Positions 21,699 to 33,000 of a DNA stretch of 64,000 nt are shown here, in pieces (within the stretch, counting starts at the first letter, position 1; the number at the start of each line of letters is the position of its first letter). The notes beneath the pieces were generated by a model that worked only from the letters and a program-made list of their open reading frames with translations, did not search any database and was not told the DNA's origin. Position numbers and translations under genes: made by a program. Source of the DNA: Verpa conica (taxonomy: Eukaryota > Ascomycota > Pezizomycetes > Pezizales > Morchellaceae). The stretch is taken from positions 1,364,001 through 1,428,000 of the forward strand of contig JAUFSD010000015.1 of the NCBI GenBank assembly GCA_033030425.1, given 5' to 3'.

Positions 21699-22571
21699 AT
21701 GATTGAGATCCTGAGCCTCCCAAATGAGATCCTCTATGATATCGCCTCATACCTCCTTGCCCCCGATCTTGCCTCTTTCCTTCTCTGCAGCCGTCACCTA
21801 GCCACGGTCTGCTCCCCTATTCTCCAGCGCATGCAGAAGGCTATACTCGCGGCCAGCGACACAGCTTACTTTGCTGCCAAGCGTGGCCATGTCCCACTTC
21901 TCCGCCTCTTCCTTGCCAACGCCCCGGAGGACTACGACGCGGTCATGCACGTCGCCGCCCGGTACGACCGTACCGAGATCATCAACCTCCTCCTCCTCCA
22001 CGGCGCTGATGTTAACGAATACGACACCATGATTTCCACACCACTTCAGTACGCTGTTTTCAACAATAAAATAGACTCGGTTATCGCACTTTTGAAGGCT
22101 GGAGCGCAGATCAACGGGCTTCGAGGTAGGCCGCCTCTTTACCTGGCTATGAAAAAGCCGCATGGGGCTATTGCACAGTTACTAATTGACTGTGGCGCGC
22201 CGTTGAGTCGATTTACTGAGCGGAAATATACGAGGGTGTATGAAAATAGTCTGGAGGGAAAGGTAGTTGTGGGGATTATAAATAAGGAGAGATGTCATCT
22301 AGAGGGACTAATGGCGTTGAACGAACACCCGTGGCCGCCAGTGGAAATTTCGGAGTGGCCACCTGTAGGGAAAATGGAGGAAGGTGATATGATAATCCCG
22401 TGGTGGTTTGAGCTACATGATGAGGGCGGGATGGGGTGGGAGTTGCGATCTGGGGTGGTTGTGCCAAACTGGCTGGACATAAGGATCAAGTGGCTAGAAC
22501 AAACATGGCCGCCTGTAGAACAAACGCCATGGCCCACTGATAAAGAAACTGAAATGTACGGAAGTTTGTAG
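21699..22571 (+). CDS. F-box-like/ankyrin protein, tandem paralogue
   Basis: 290 aa from ATG at 21699. Same architecture as the gene 180 bp upstream: F-box-like LSLPNEILYDIASYL and LLLCSRHLATVC, the block RMQKAILAA, ankyrin repeats (MHVAARYDRTEIINLLLLHGADVN, PLQYAVFNNK) and the conserved tail (GDMIIPWWFELHDE, GMGWELRSG, WPTDKETEMYGSL). Intron-less like its neighbour. The strong conservation of the tail relative to the repeats shows a tandem duplication with constraint on the C-terminus. The tail family itself is not one I recognise. Confidence 0.87.
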   Translation: MIEILSLPNEILYDIASYLLAPDLASFLLCSRHLATVCSPILQRMQKAILAASDTAYFAAKRGHVPLLRLFLANAPEDYDAVMHVAARYDRTEIINLLLLHGADVNEYDTMISTPLQYAVFNNKIDSVIALLKAGAQINGLRGRPPLYLAMKKPHGAIAQLLIDCGAPLSRFTERKYTRVYENSLEGKVVVGIINKERCHLEGLMALNEHPWPPVEISEWPPVGKMEEGDMIIPWWFELHDEGGMGWELRSGVVVPNWLDIRIKWLEQTWPPVEQTPWPTDKETEMYGSL

Positions 22572-23591
22572 CCGGTTCGGAATTACTAGCTTGGGGATTT
22601 AGGAGCCAGCTGCGACAATTACCAACTTACATATCTTGGGGGAGTAATCTTTTAGTTAAGTTACATGATATTCTGTGTTTGGGGTCATATCATATATATA
22701 ACTCTCCACCAGCTAGATCTAAGCTCGCACCTTAGTATACTGCTAATAAGATAAGGGGAGGGGAGCTAAAAAGCTTGACATAACAGTGGGTTCTACATGT
22801 ACTAGACATTTTTACTATTTTAACGGCTTTTTCCTAGGTAATTCATAATTTTATTATCTTATTATGGGGTTAAACTGCCTACAGAGGTCCCGCTGAGATT
22901 AATATGATTGCAGAAAAGATCAATGCGTGTTACGCCCCGGCCTATGCTTCCCCGGAACACGTCTCGGAGCATAAACAAACCCTGCGCACGCGGTCGGCTT
23001 AGTCATGCTTCAGAGTATATCACCCGATCGCTTCAATTGAATAAACATTGCTAATAAATCAATCATAAGTACATGGAAAATATTATAGATTTTTCCTAAT
23101 ATGGATAGCTGATGGATGATCATACATATGAGTCACGTGTTTCTTTATTCACCATGTTTGAGGCCAGGTACGCGTATTTACGTCTAGCATTCCTATATAC
23201 ACAAATACACGCACTAGCAACTAACCTTCTACACTTGGGTATTTATAAGTACTAGAATTAATTCTCAGTAAGACTTATGGGGTCCAAGGTTCTTAGTATA
23301 GGCTACAGATGTGTCTAGTCATAACTACACATCCTATAGAACGCTCCTTACAATCATACCCAGGCCTTTATAACTTCACAAATCCATTACATTCTCCATT
23401 TCGCTAGCTATAGTTTTATTGCCACTAGAAATAGAATCCGAGCGAGAATATCCCAAGTCTATAAAAGATCGGACTTGGGCCCTTTACTCCTACATAAAAC
23501 TATACCCAAGCCTCCTTAGCCAGCCTATCACCTTTACAAAACCAAAGCCCCACCTTCTGAAAACCCCTCCCACCTACGAATACAAGCAACA
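22572..23591. other. Intergenic, no gene recognised
   Basis: AT-rich, with no ORF carrying a family signature. A TATA-like CTTTATAAC near 23367 may serve the small ORF at 23592. Confidence 0.45.
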
Positions 23592-23957
23592 ATGTCTGTA
23601 CGAATCTTTGAAGCAGATGGAGAAACAATTCGTATCTGCGCAGGATATATTATGCGCTTTGAAGATGAAGGCAGAGTCACACCAAGCTCAACATACACAC
23701 GAAACGAAGGTGAGGAGGATGATGGACCGCGTAGAACTCGTGAAGCGAAGTTTCACCTGAAAGCCCTAGGGACTTATGACGAATTCACAGGTAAACCTAA
23801 GTTCGCGATGTATATGGCGATATATAAAGAAATAAACCAACAGTCCCTTTGTGACCACTTTCCGGACTATTACATAGGCGAGAGGATGATATTAGATGTT
23901 AATAAAGCTCTTGATTTTACCAAACCTAACCCAGGGCCCCTGAAAGTTATTCATTAA
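23592..23957 (+). CDS. Hypothetical 121-aa protein
   Basis: ATG in a good fungal context (CAACAATGTC) opens a 121-aa frame, stop at 23955-23957. The protein is acidic to neutral with mixed hydrophobic and charged segments (SVRIFEADGETIRICAGYIMR at the start, PKFAMYMAIYKEIN, HFPDYYIGERMILDV near the end), which reads like a folded domain rather than random sequence. No signal peptide, membrane segment or family motif is recognised. A competing overlapping frame from 23419 lacks an ATG start and looks like a shadow. It might be one exon of a longer gene. Confidence 0.5.
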   Translation: MSVRIFEADGETIRICAGYIMRFEDEGRVTPSSTYTRNEGEEDDGPRRTREAKFHLKALGTYDEFTGKPKFAMYMAIYKEINQQSLCDHFPDYYIGERMILDVNKALDFTKPNPGPLKVIH

Positions 23958-25123
23958 GTTTTGTTTTGTATAATGCTTCCTGGGACTAGCTCTTAGAGTT
24001 TAGTTTGGGTATTGTGCGTGGTTTAGTTTTTGGTTTATTGTTACTATTCTATAGTACCATAGTGATAACCCATTTAGTTTAAAGTACCGGAGGGTCGATA
24101 CCATACACCGTATTTTTCTATACTTGTTGGCTGCGGAATGTGTAGTTCCGGGTATAAGCCGTGATTGATAATAGAATTTAATGGAGTTCCTTTTGTATAA
24201 CTTCTGTATTTTTACTTAATTTAAACTATCGTGGAATTAAATTTCTTGTGCATAGCAAATAAAGGGTTAACGAGAGGATTCTTAGTACTTGATTTCAAAA
24301 TAGGACTCTTATTATTCTGGAGGAGCTTTGGGCGCCTACTGTCATAGTGCGAGCGCAGTAAAGTTATACACGTAGTTTTATTTCTTATCGGACCGCGGGG
24401 GTACACTTTAAGTAAACATCATATCGGATGTGAGTGACCAAACATGGAATTGAAATAACCCAAGTAGGAAAGTGCATACAATATAACCGAAAGCAGTAAG
24501 TGATGAATATGGAAGGAAATATGAAGAGCAGTTGCGTGCGTAGATGGATATAGAGCATTTTAGAGAGCTCTTTCGGAGTTTTAACTACTTGGAAGTATCC
24601 TAGTTGATCTTGCCTGACATAGCTACCCCCCACCCTCCCATCCGGTCTATACTGTCGGCTGCTTAGTATTTGATACGATCAAAGAATCAAATCGATAGAC
24701 AACTAATTCGACCAAGCCTAAAACAGGGGATGATATTATGATGACTATTCTAGAGGGATTTTCTATGTATATTGGGTTATTCCTCTCAGAGGGCAGGTTT
24801 AGTGTGGCTGATACCGCTTAGCCTTATCTGCTAGCGTGCTACAATACTCAGTTTCCAGATACAAATACTCTACCACTCCCGAAAACTCAACAATACCCCT
24901 AGACCTCACCACCGTGACATTTGCACCTACCTTATTCTTGTCATGCTCTTACCTACACCCCCGGTTTGTAATATATACGCCGCCAAAGTCAGATGCAATG
25001 GTAGATAATCTCCCAAGGGTTAGGGTTCCCAGGCACGTGATGACTGACATGACTAACCAGCCACCCCACATCCTTATCATACAGGATCCTTCCTCCTTGT
25101 TATTTTACGGCATTAACTGCATC
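23958..25123. other. Intergenic, no gene recognised
   Basis: AT-rich. The frame of the next gene is open back to 24836, with an earlier in-frame ATG at 24998, but nothing upstream of 25124 resembles a domain. Confidence 0.4.
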
Positions 25124-26122
25124 ATGAGTGTAGAAGACACCCGTGGTCCCCCAGGACCCCTGCTGAGACTCCCAAACGAGCTTCTCCTTCTCATTGCAGA
25201 GAGCCTAGACAACCAAAAAGATGTTTCCGCCCTTTTCCGTACAAACCGTCGCTTAGCCATCCTTACCGATCGCCTCATGGATATATTTGCTATCCAAAAG
25301 AAGAAGAATCCAACCCCGGTGGCCCTTTGGATAAAGATGCGGTACCGTGGATCTAAAAATTTTGAGAACTCAGTCCCGCCGCTCCTTTGGGCTATACAAG
25401 GCCGATACCTTGGACTTGCCAGACGCTTAGTACGAATTGTAGCTGATATCAATTCTTTTGAGCCTTGTCAAGGTCGATACGGGTCACAAACACCCCTACA
25501 CGCGGCAATCCAGTATGTCAATACAGAGGTTGCCCCACTACTGCTCGAGAACGGTGCTCGTTTAGATATCTACGACGAGCACGGGAACACGCCGCTTCAC
25601 GTTGCTGTTGAAAAAGCAGCAAAGGCCCAGCACGACTGGTGCAACTCCTTCCCAGATGGACCTGAGGTATGCCCGGAGGCAGTAGAGGTGGAGTCAATGA
25701 TTCATCTGATGTTCAAGCACGGAGCCGACCCTAAAGTGCAGAATAACTCTAGAGGGTCAGACCAATCAGGAATGACTTTGCTTCATAAGGCTGCAAAGTA
25801 TGCGGCAAACGGGGCGGCAATGGTGGGGATATTACTTAAATATGGTGTGCCGGTGGATTATCGGACTGACTGCAAAAGATTAACTGCGTTGCACATCGTT
25901 GCGAATGTGGGGGGTGTGGCAGCTACGGCTTTATTGTTGGAACACGGGGCAGATGTTTCGGCTACGGATAACTATGGTAATACCCCACTTCACTTTGCTT
26001 GCACCTTTGGTCATTCGGAAGTTGTAAAATTACTTTTATCGTACGGAGCCGACCCTACCGTGGAAAATGACAATGGGCAGAAACCGCTCAACCGGGCCGT
26101 AGCGATGATTACTGTAAAATAA
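25124..26122 (+). CDS. F-box-like/ankyrin protein
   Basis: About 332 aa from ATG at 25124 (MSVEDTRG); an in-frame ATG at 24998 would add 42 residues without a domain. The N-terminus is F-box-like (LLRLPNELLLLIAESL, ALFRTNRRLAILTDRL). Five or so ankyrin repeats follow, including TPLHAAIQYVNTEVAPLLLENG, NTPLHVAVEKAAK, TLLHKAAKYA, TALHIVANVGG and NTPLHFACTFGHSEVVKLLL. Unlike the tandem pair at 20596 and 21699 it lacks the Trp-rich tail, so it is a separate branch. A role as a ubiquitin-ligase adaptor is inferred from architecture only. Confidence 0.83.
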   Translation: MSVEDTRGPPGPLLRLPNELLLLIAESLDNQKDVSALFRTNRRLAILTDRLMDIFAIQKKKNPTPVALWIKMRYRGSKNFENSVPPLLWAIQGRYLGLARRLVRIVADINSFEPCQGRYGSQTPLHAAIQYVNTEVAPLLLENGARLDIYDEHGNTPLHVAVEKAAKAQHDWCNSFPDGPEVCPEAVEVESMIHLMFKHGADPKVQNNSRGSDQSGMTLLHKAAKYAANGAAMVGILLKYGVPVDYRTDCKRLTALHIVANVGGVAATALLLEHGADVSATDNYGNTPLHFACTFGHSEVVKLLLSYGADPTVENDNGQKPLNRAVAMITVK

Positions 26123-27486
26123 TACCTAGTGGGAGATGAAGATATTTTTTATTCAGGCTTTAATCATTTGTTGGTAGGATTTGGTTATTGTATTTTTTAT
26201 GCGAAGCTTTGAGATATTTCTTGTATTATATCCCTAGTTTGTTTGCAGTAGTCTTTCTGTTCTTCCAAAGCTCTCATACTATTCTCTCATCACTTTAACA
26301 AGGTTGGGTTTTATATTTATATGCTATATGTGACTTCAAGTAGTGTGTAATTTAGTTTGTTGGGGTCTGGATGTGTGCGGGGGTGACTGGAGAGAATGTG
26401 GCTTTAAACCCGGTGTGGGGATAGAAAATAAGAGTTTTTTTTGCATCTGGTAGTATTGGGGAAATGGGTCCTGGTCTTAATAGACTTCTCCTAAATTTAT
26501 ACTAGGTTTTAGTTCTTTACCAGGGCTCAGGCATTGTATGCCTACATCGAGGTTACCTATCAATCAATTCGGGAGTCTTCCTAATACTACAGCTCCCGGT
26601 AGAATTATTGTGGAAATGTGGCGCAACATAATTCGTCTTCTATGTTTTTGACGAAGGTTTGGACAATAGTATTGGCTAGAAGCCCCTGCTCGATAATCCA
26701 TGTTTCCAGAATAATTCTACCAGAGGCTGTAGGCTTATAAATCTTACATAGCTTCCCACCCCGGATCATAGGGCTAAACACCAGCCCCTGGATTCAGTAA
26801 CGTCTTATGAAACACTGCAGTTTTATCTGCACCACATTGTGTGACTGTCTTAGGCAGCCCCCGGTAGCGGGAGCGGGAGTGGTGGCACTGTCTCTCCCAT
26901 GCGTAACTATTCCTCACGATAAGATCACGTGATGGGGCACAGCCTGGCGGCATAAGTGGAAATGAGACACCAAACGCGGATTTTAATTGGCCTCAGGAAA
27001 CATTCCAACGACCGTCAACCCTTCTAGTAGCTGTAGTACGCGTTTACTTCAGTATCCGGAGAGACCGGCATCTGCCTTTAGGTACTTAAACAGCATAGGA
27101 TCAGGAACGTGGCTTATCCATTAATAGCCCCTCATGGACTTAGGTTCTCACAGCCAGCTCAGTAGCTTAATACCCGCGTTAATTGTGAGCTGAAAACATC
27201 TCCTTTCTTATAAAAGCGATAAGTGGAGAAACGCCACATGCCGTATCGGTATCACTACAGGTGAAAATAAAATAAAAAATACGTAGGACTCTACTTACGA
27301 ATATTCGTCAGGCCGTACCTCTCGGTAGTCCCGACACAATATTCGCCTGCCAAGTAATGATTACTAGTATACCCAAACAAGAGGTGAAAAGGCCTTACTA
27401 CGAAGCTCTATAAGTACTCCTGATACAATACCCCTCATGTAGCCTATCACCCACACCATCATTCACTACCCATCACTCGTTTTATA
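26123..27486. other. Intergenic with a small fold-back element
   Basis: No gene recognised. The only structure I see is the inverted repeat at 26587-26732, given separately. A TATA-like CTCTATAAG at 27402-27410 precedes the WSC gene by about 80 bp. Confidence 0.5.
26587..26732. repeat. Fold-back element / short MITE candidate
   Basis: 26587-26616 and 26703-26732 are 30-bp inverted repeats (both arms start CTACAGC when read inward from their outer edge) matching at 26 of 30 positions, around an 86-bp core. No clear target duplication is visible and the core encodes nothing. Confidence 0.6.
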
Positions 27487-28950
27487 ATGCGTTCTTCAAC
27501 GCTCTCCCTCCTCTTCGCCGCGACGGTAAATGCGCTCTATTCCGGAGACTCGCAATGGACCTCCAAAGGCTGCTACGGCCGTCTCCCTGAAACCCGCGCG
27601 CTATCGCAGCGCTTTACCAGTGATGCCTTGACCGTAGAGCAGTGCCTGGCTACCTGCGCTGGATACGAATATGCCTGGGTCGAGTCCGGCAATGAGTGCT
27701 GGTGCAGTAATGAGCTGCATAGTATGGTATTCCAAGACCCTGGAGCGTGCTCTTTGCTATGCGTAGGAGATTCTACGCAAATGTGTGGCGGAAGTTTGAG
27801 GGGTGAATTGTACCAAAGTACCCAGCCGAGTGCTAGTTTGATGACGAGTTGGGATACTTCGGCGACGATGGAGTCGGGTAGTTCAGTGACAGAAAGCTCG
27901 AGTAGTTCGGTGATGACACAGTGGGGTACGATGGTAGCTGTGGAATCAGATTCCATGACGACAGTGACCGTGACGGCGCTGAGTACTGTTAATATGGTTA
28001 GTACAATGGCTCCGAGTACTGTCACGGCCACGCACACAGAGACAACTACTATGGAAACAACTATCGTTTCTTTTGAAGTCAAAACAGTGATGGTCTCAAC
28101 CACGGATACGGTTACACACTTAGAGACTACTACTACTTCGATCACTGAGGTCAGCACACTGGTGGTCCCAACCACGATCACAGAGACAGCTACCACTACA
28201 AGTACTACCTCCGAAACCAGCATAAAACTAGTCACACTCACGCACGAAGCAGAGCCCAGAACAACAACGGTACTGAGTATTGCTACCGTTACTGCGGCTC
28301 CTGAGACTAGCACTCTGTATTCTGTAGTCATCGAGACAGCAGAGGCTGAGACAAAGATTATATCGACAACAGCTTGGATTTCTTGCGACCCCAGCACAGT
28401 CACAGTCACGCATGAAGTAGAAGCCAAGACGACAACTGTGACGAATGACGTTACCGTCACAGTAACTCAAAAAGTCAAGACGACAGCTGTATCAGGAGAT
28501 ACTATAAGCGTCGGTGATGCAAGCACTATCGTCACGAATGGGGAGACTATTTACGTTACGAGCGCGTATATGGGCAGTGCAAGCTCAGCCCCGGGGGATC
28601 ACACGATATTACCGGCTATGAGGTCAATCCCTGCCGAAAGCGCATCTGAGATAAGTGAGAGTTTTGTGTCTTCGCAGGCCGTACCGGAGCCTAGCAGTGT
28701 ATCTGTTGCCAGTGTGAGCCCAGTATCTTCCCAAGCCAGCAGTATGGCAGATGATAGTAGCATCTTAGAACCTAGCGCATCCGGGGACAATAGGGTTCCA
28801 GAGCCTAGCGTATATTATCGGTCGAGTGGTAGCGTATATGGTCAGGCCAGTGTATCCGAGACTGATATCTCTACATCTGTGTCTATAACTGCGGATTCTA
28901 GCAGTACCGCCGTGGTCACCTCCTCTACATCGGAGTTCTCAAGAAGATAA
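27487..28950 (+). CDS. Secreted WSC-domain, Ser/Thr-rich protein
   Basis: 487 aa in one exon. Residues 1-16 form a signal peptide (MRSSTLSLLFAATVNA). Residues about 22-112 are a WSC domain with its cysteines: SKGCYGRLPE, CLATCAGYEYAWVESG, CWCSN, CSLLCVGDSTQMCGG. Residues 115-487 are almost all Ser, Thr, Val and Glu, with loosely repeated TTTV/TVT blocks, predicted to be heavily O-mannosylated. WSC domains bind cell-wall glycans, and Wsc-type sensors carry this layout, but here no transmembrane helix or GPI signal precedes the stop, so the product would be secreted or wall-bound. An unseen 3' exon adding a membrane anchor is possible. Confidence 0.87.
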   Translation: MRSSTLSLLFAATVNALYSGDSQWTSKGCYGRLPETRALSQRFTSDALTVEQCLATCAGYEYAWVESGNECWCSNELHSMVFQDPGACSLLCVGDSTQMCGGSLRGELYQSTQPSASLMTSWDTSATMESGSSVTESSSSSVMTQWGTMVAVESDSMTTVTVTALSTVNMVSTMAPSTVTATHTETTTMETTIVSFEVKTVMVSTTDTVTHLETTTTSITEVSTLVVPTTITETATTTSTTSETSIKLVTLTHEAEPRTTTVLSIATVTAAPETSTLYSVVIETAEAETKIISTTAWISCDPSTVTVTHEVEAKTTTVTNDVTVTVTQKVKTTAVSGDTISVGDASTIVTNGETIYVTSAYMGSASSAPGDHTILPAMRSIPAESASEISESFVSSQAVPEPSSVSVASVSPVSSQASSMADDSSILEPSASGDNRVPEPSVYYRSSGSVYGQASVSETDISTSVSITADSSSTAVVTSSTSEFSRR

Positions 28951-30014
28951 GGTATCCTCACCAGAGTAGGTGGTGATGGTGGGATGAACTATGGGATAAG
29001 AAAGATGAAAGAGTAATTGCGGGAGAGGGTTGATTAGGAGTTTTGCATTTGATTTATTTTGCTTGGGTGCGCTTTGTGTTACTATGTGTTACTAGTGTTT
29101 TGTGTTGGAGCAACAGTTAGTGAGCCCCATGCGATAATATGTAACTGGGATGCTACATGTACTGATTTATAAGCAAAAAGAGATTTGACATCCCTAATAA
29201 TTTACATAAATAGGGAGCATAACAGTGTTCTCTCAGTCATTGAATTTGTGCTTGCGAAAGGGTGTAAGCTATCAGTAATACCGTCAAGAGATATTCACTC
29301 CCTACGCTGTCTGGTGCCCAGCCTTCTTGTGATTGGCTGATGATTAAGGTGCGCTTTGTTGCACCTGGCGTAGCGGGGGGAATGCTTGTTGCACTCTACT
29401 TGTGGCGTAGTGGGGGAATGCTTGGCGTAACGAGATAGGGCTGGCTAGGTACAAGACAGCCTCTGCAGAATAACAGTGAAGCCTGGGAGTATGCCTGTTA
29501 CTGCTACCTTCAATCTCGTCTGCGGTGACGGCGCTTGCAGTCGGTGACTCCAAGACGCCCCCCTATTCCCCATTCATATGAATGGGTAACGGTTAGGACC
29601 AACCCTGGTATTGTCGACTAACGTATTAGGGAACTCTCATGCCACCTGTTTATGTAGTTTATATTAACGTTGGATTACTGATGCCTACCTTATCGGGAAA
29701 TGATCTAGGTTTTTTTTACATTTGCCCCCCCTATTCAATGAGTCTTCTAGAAATGCAGCAGGTGCCAAGTATACTGTAACCAATAGAGATTTCCTGGTTC
29801 CTTGGAATGCACTTGGCTGTATCTGGTTAGGCTTGTGACTTCGTGGCTGCGGGGAGTTCTATTTAGAATTGCATGCAGGACCCGGTGGAGGGGGTGGTGG
29901 TGGTGGTGTTGGTATTGGTGGTGGTGGTGAATATATATAACACAAACGTAGGGATCAAAACCACTCTCAGCTTCTGCCCACCGCACAGTTCAAGGAGAAG
30001 AGAGAGAGAAAAAA
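28951..30014. other. Intergenic with short repeats
   Basis: No gene recognised. Two copies of GGCGTAG(C/T)GGGGGAATGCTT lie near 29367 and 29404. A GGT-rich microsatellite at about 29886-29930 sits upstream of the next gene. Confidence 0.5.
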
Positions 30015-33000
30015 ATGGGCGCTCAAATAAAATACACTCCCGTACCCTACGTTTCTGCTGCTACTACAACAGCATATTGGCGTCCCTGGCCTCTCCGTCT
30101 CCCCTTCCTCTTCACGTTCATCATCATCTGCGTTGCACTTATTACTGCCCTCGAGCTCGCTCTTCGGTCCTGTAAACCCGATGGCTGCCCCGTGTTCGGC
30201 GAACCCCAATCTGACCCCTCGAATATCTCGACAGCGACGGACTTCGTGTATAACTACTTGCCAACGGTCGTCTCGGTGCTTTTTGGGCTGTTGATCGCGG
30301 TCCTACACCATGATTCTATGCGGATGGAGCCATGGTTCCAGCTGAGTCGGGAGGAAGGCGCGCCAGCGGAGGGATCACTGCTGTCGGAGTACTCATATAT
30401 GTTCCCAGTGTTTGTTCTATTCGAGGCGATAAAGCTACGGTATGTCTTATTTCTGCAAGGTAATAATTGATACATACTTAACTATAGCTACTATAGTCAC
30501 TACTCAGTCATGACAACAGCATGTATGCTTCTTCTCACAAGTCTGATCCTCATCCCGATGACTGCTGGTCTATTCGATGATTCCCAGCTCCCGAGGGTCA
30601 TCGAACATAACATGACATTTCCCTCATTACAGTGGATGGATAAGTCTGCCAACTACTCGAGCGGCGAGTTCTCCTCACGATACACGTATCTTGCCTACAG
30701 CTACGCCTGGCTTAATGGCTCTCTTCCGCCGTTCACCACCCCCGAGTATGCGCTCGCGCCGTGGGCCGAGACTGACTCTAGCAGTGCTCTAACCAACAGT
30801 AACAATAGTACCAGGCTAGATCATCTATGGACAGGTCCATCAATCCTCTACGAGGCCGACCTTGAGTGCGAAGAATCAACAAGAAAACCAATCGTAGCGG
30901 ATGGCATTGGAATAATAGGGTATAATCTCACACGGCCTGTAGGAGGAACACATGTGTACCTTTGGGACAACGGCGCACTGGATTCAAACGACACGGATTT
31001 GATGGAACGACTTGAAGATGAAATCGATGGATTCAATCCCGCCGTCGTTACGAGCCAAAGAAAACTATTTGCAGACGGCGCGTCATACTACACTCTCGCG
31101 GCAAAGCCTACCTGGAACTACCTCATCGCCGATAACCCATTCGATGATAAGAACTACCTAGAATACTTGGATTCGATGGTCTACATCTGGGCGTCCGCGC
31201 CAGCCCCTAACTGGAATACTACGCGGGGAGTCTCTGCGCTGCCAATGGAATGGACGGCGGTCTACTGCTCGGCGCGGTTCTACGAGCAACCAGTGAACGC
31301 AACCGTGCACATGCCCTCTGGAGTTATTCAGAACATCTCACGGATTGCGGACCGCACCCCTATAGAAACAAATAAAACGTACATCTCCGATTTCTACGAT
31401 GACATGCACTTGGCCACCAATTATAATATCGAAAATTCTACAGCCTACGAAGATTACTTTAACCGCACCGTAGGGCTCGGGGGACTTCCGGAGGTACAGC
31501 CTGAGAATCTTAGTCAGTTACTACGTCGCTTTGGTGGCAGCGCGGGGGCGCCGAACGTACATGCGAAGTATGATGGGACGTCAACAGACGCATTTTCGGC
31601 ATTTGCACTGTACACGCAACGTAATGACACGCTACATACGCTGTTTAAACCTGATAATCTCGTAGACATGTACCGTCGTGCGCTCAAGCTCCAGTTTTCA
31701 ATGCTGTGTAGGGATCGCTGGCTCAATACGATGGCGGAGACTGTACCTGCCACGATCACTGGGGAGGCGAATATACGGGGCTTCCGCGCGAATGAGGACT
31801 GGTTTCGTGGTGCGCAGGGTGGGCTTGCGCTGCTCACTGTTCTGCTAGTTGTGTTGATCGTGTTGCTGTGGGGACGGCGTTGCGCTCTGGACGGCGAACC
31901 GAATAGTTTGGCAAGTGCGCTGGGCCTTCTTCACCGGAGCCCGGAGATTGCGATGAGGTTGGAAAACTCTGAGTTTAATCCAATGGACGTTATATCACGG
32001 GTTGTTGCGCAAAGTGATGTTAGGTACCGGTTGGTCTTGGAGAGTGGGGTGGGGCCGAGAGTTGAGGTTCTCACTGGGGATAGATCTCTGCCGGTAAAGA
32101 TGGGGGAGCCGGACCTGGGTTTGGAGGAGCAGTACCGAGAAAAAAAGGAGTGGCCCGACAGTACGGGTTCAGGGATCTTTTTTACCACACTTTTTCTCGC
32201 GATGTTGGCGGCAGCGGTTGTGTTGTATATATGTGCTAAGGTTATGAAAGGTGAGTTAGGACATAAACCTGGAGCTAGAGAATGGAAGATGGGGATGGGG
32301 GTGGTTTGTGCAGTAACCAACTTATTGTCTGTACTGGATATTTTAGAGAGGCCATTCTGGGCTTTTTCCAAATACGCAAACCTGCCCCCCCCCCGGGCTC
32401 TTAGGGCCGTGGAGTATCTCTGGTAAAACTTTTGCTGACCCTGTGAATAGGTATCCCGACATCATTACAACCTAATTCGTTCGGATATAAGGTTCTTTTT
32501 TCCTATCTTCCCACACTTATCGGCGTTGTAGTCGAGCCCCTTCTTGTCACACTTGGTTCCCATTACTCTATGCTCGGCCCGTACAGGTCCCTCCGCCTCG
32601 GGAATGCTAGGAGCGAAACGTCTCTCGCCGTTGACTTCGACAAGTCGCCTTCACATTTCCAGACCATACGCTCCTTGCGAGCCAGGGATTTCCTGCTTTG
32701 CGGCCTTAGCATCGCTATCTTACTATCGAACGTTCTTGCTGTTGCTCTTGCTGGCCTATTTTCTCCGATGACTCTTCTATCTACCGTTTCCCTCCCCGTC
32801 GAGAGTTTTGGGGAGCCCCAGTTTGCGCGGGGCTTCGACGGTATCCCTGCTGTAGAGATGCACTACATTCTCTCAAGTAATTTGTCCGGCGATGTGTCTC
32901 TGCCAGATTGGACTACCAACGACTACTACATCCTACCGTTCTCGCTGCCAGCTAAGAATGGGCTGAACACGGCTTCAGCAGCCACCCTTGGTGTTGGAGC

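Noticed and set aside
24385..24633. 82-aa minus-strand ORF
   Set aside because: No recognisable domain; AT-rich codons of the kind expected by chance in this spacer.
27573..28460. 295-aa minus-strand ORF over the WSC gene
   Set aside because: Val-rich complement of Thr/Ser codons; the plus strand has signal peptide and WSC cysteines.
32423..32450. 28-bp GTAAAA...AATAG intron joining the DUF3433 halves
   Set aside because: Too short for a spliceosomal intron and in the wrong phase with the present C10 run.
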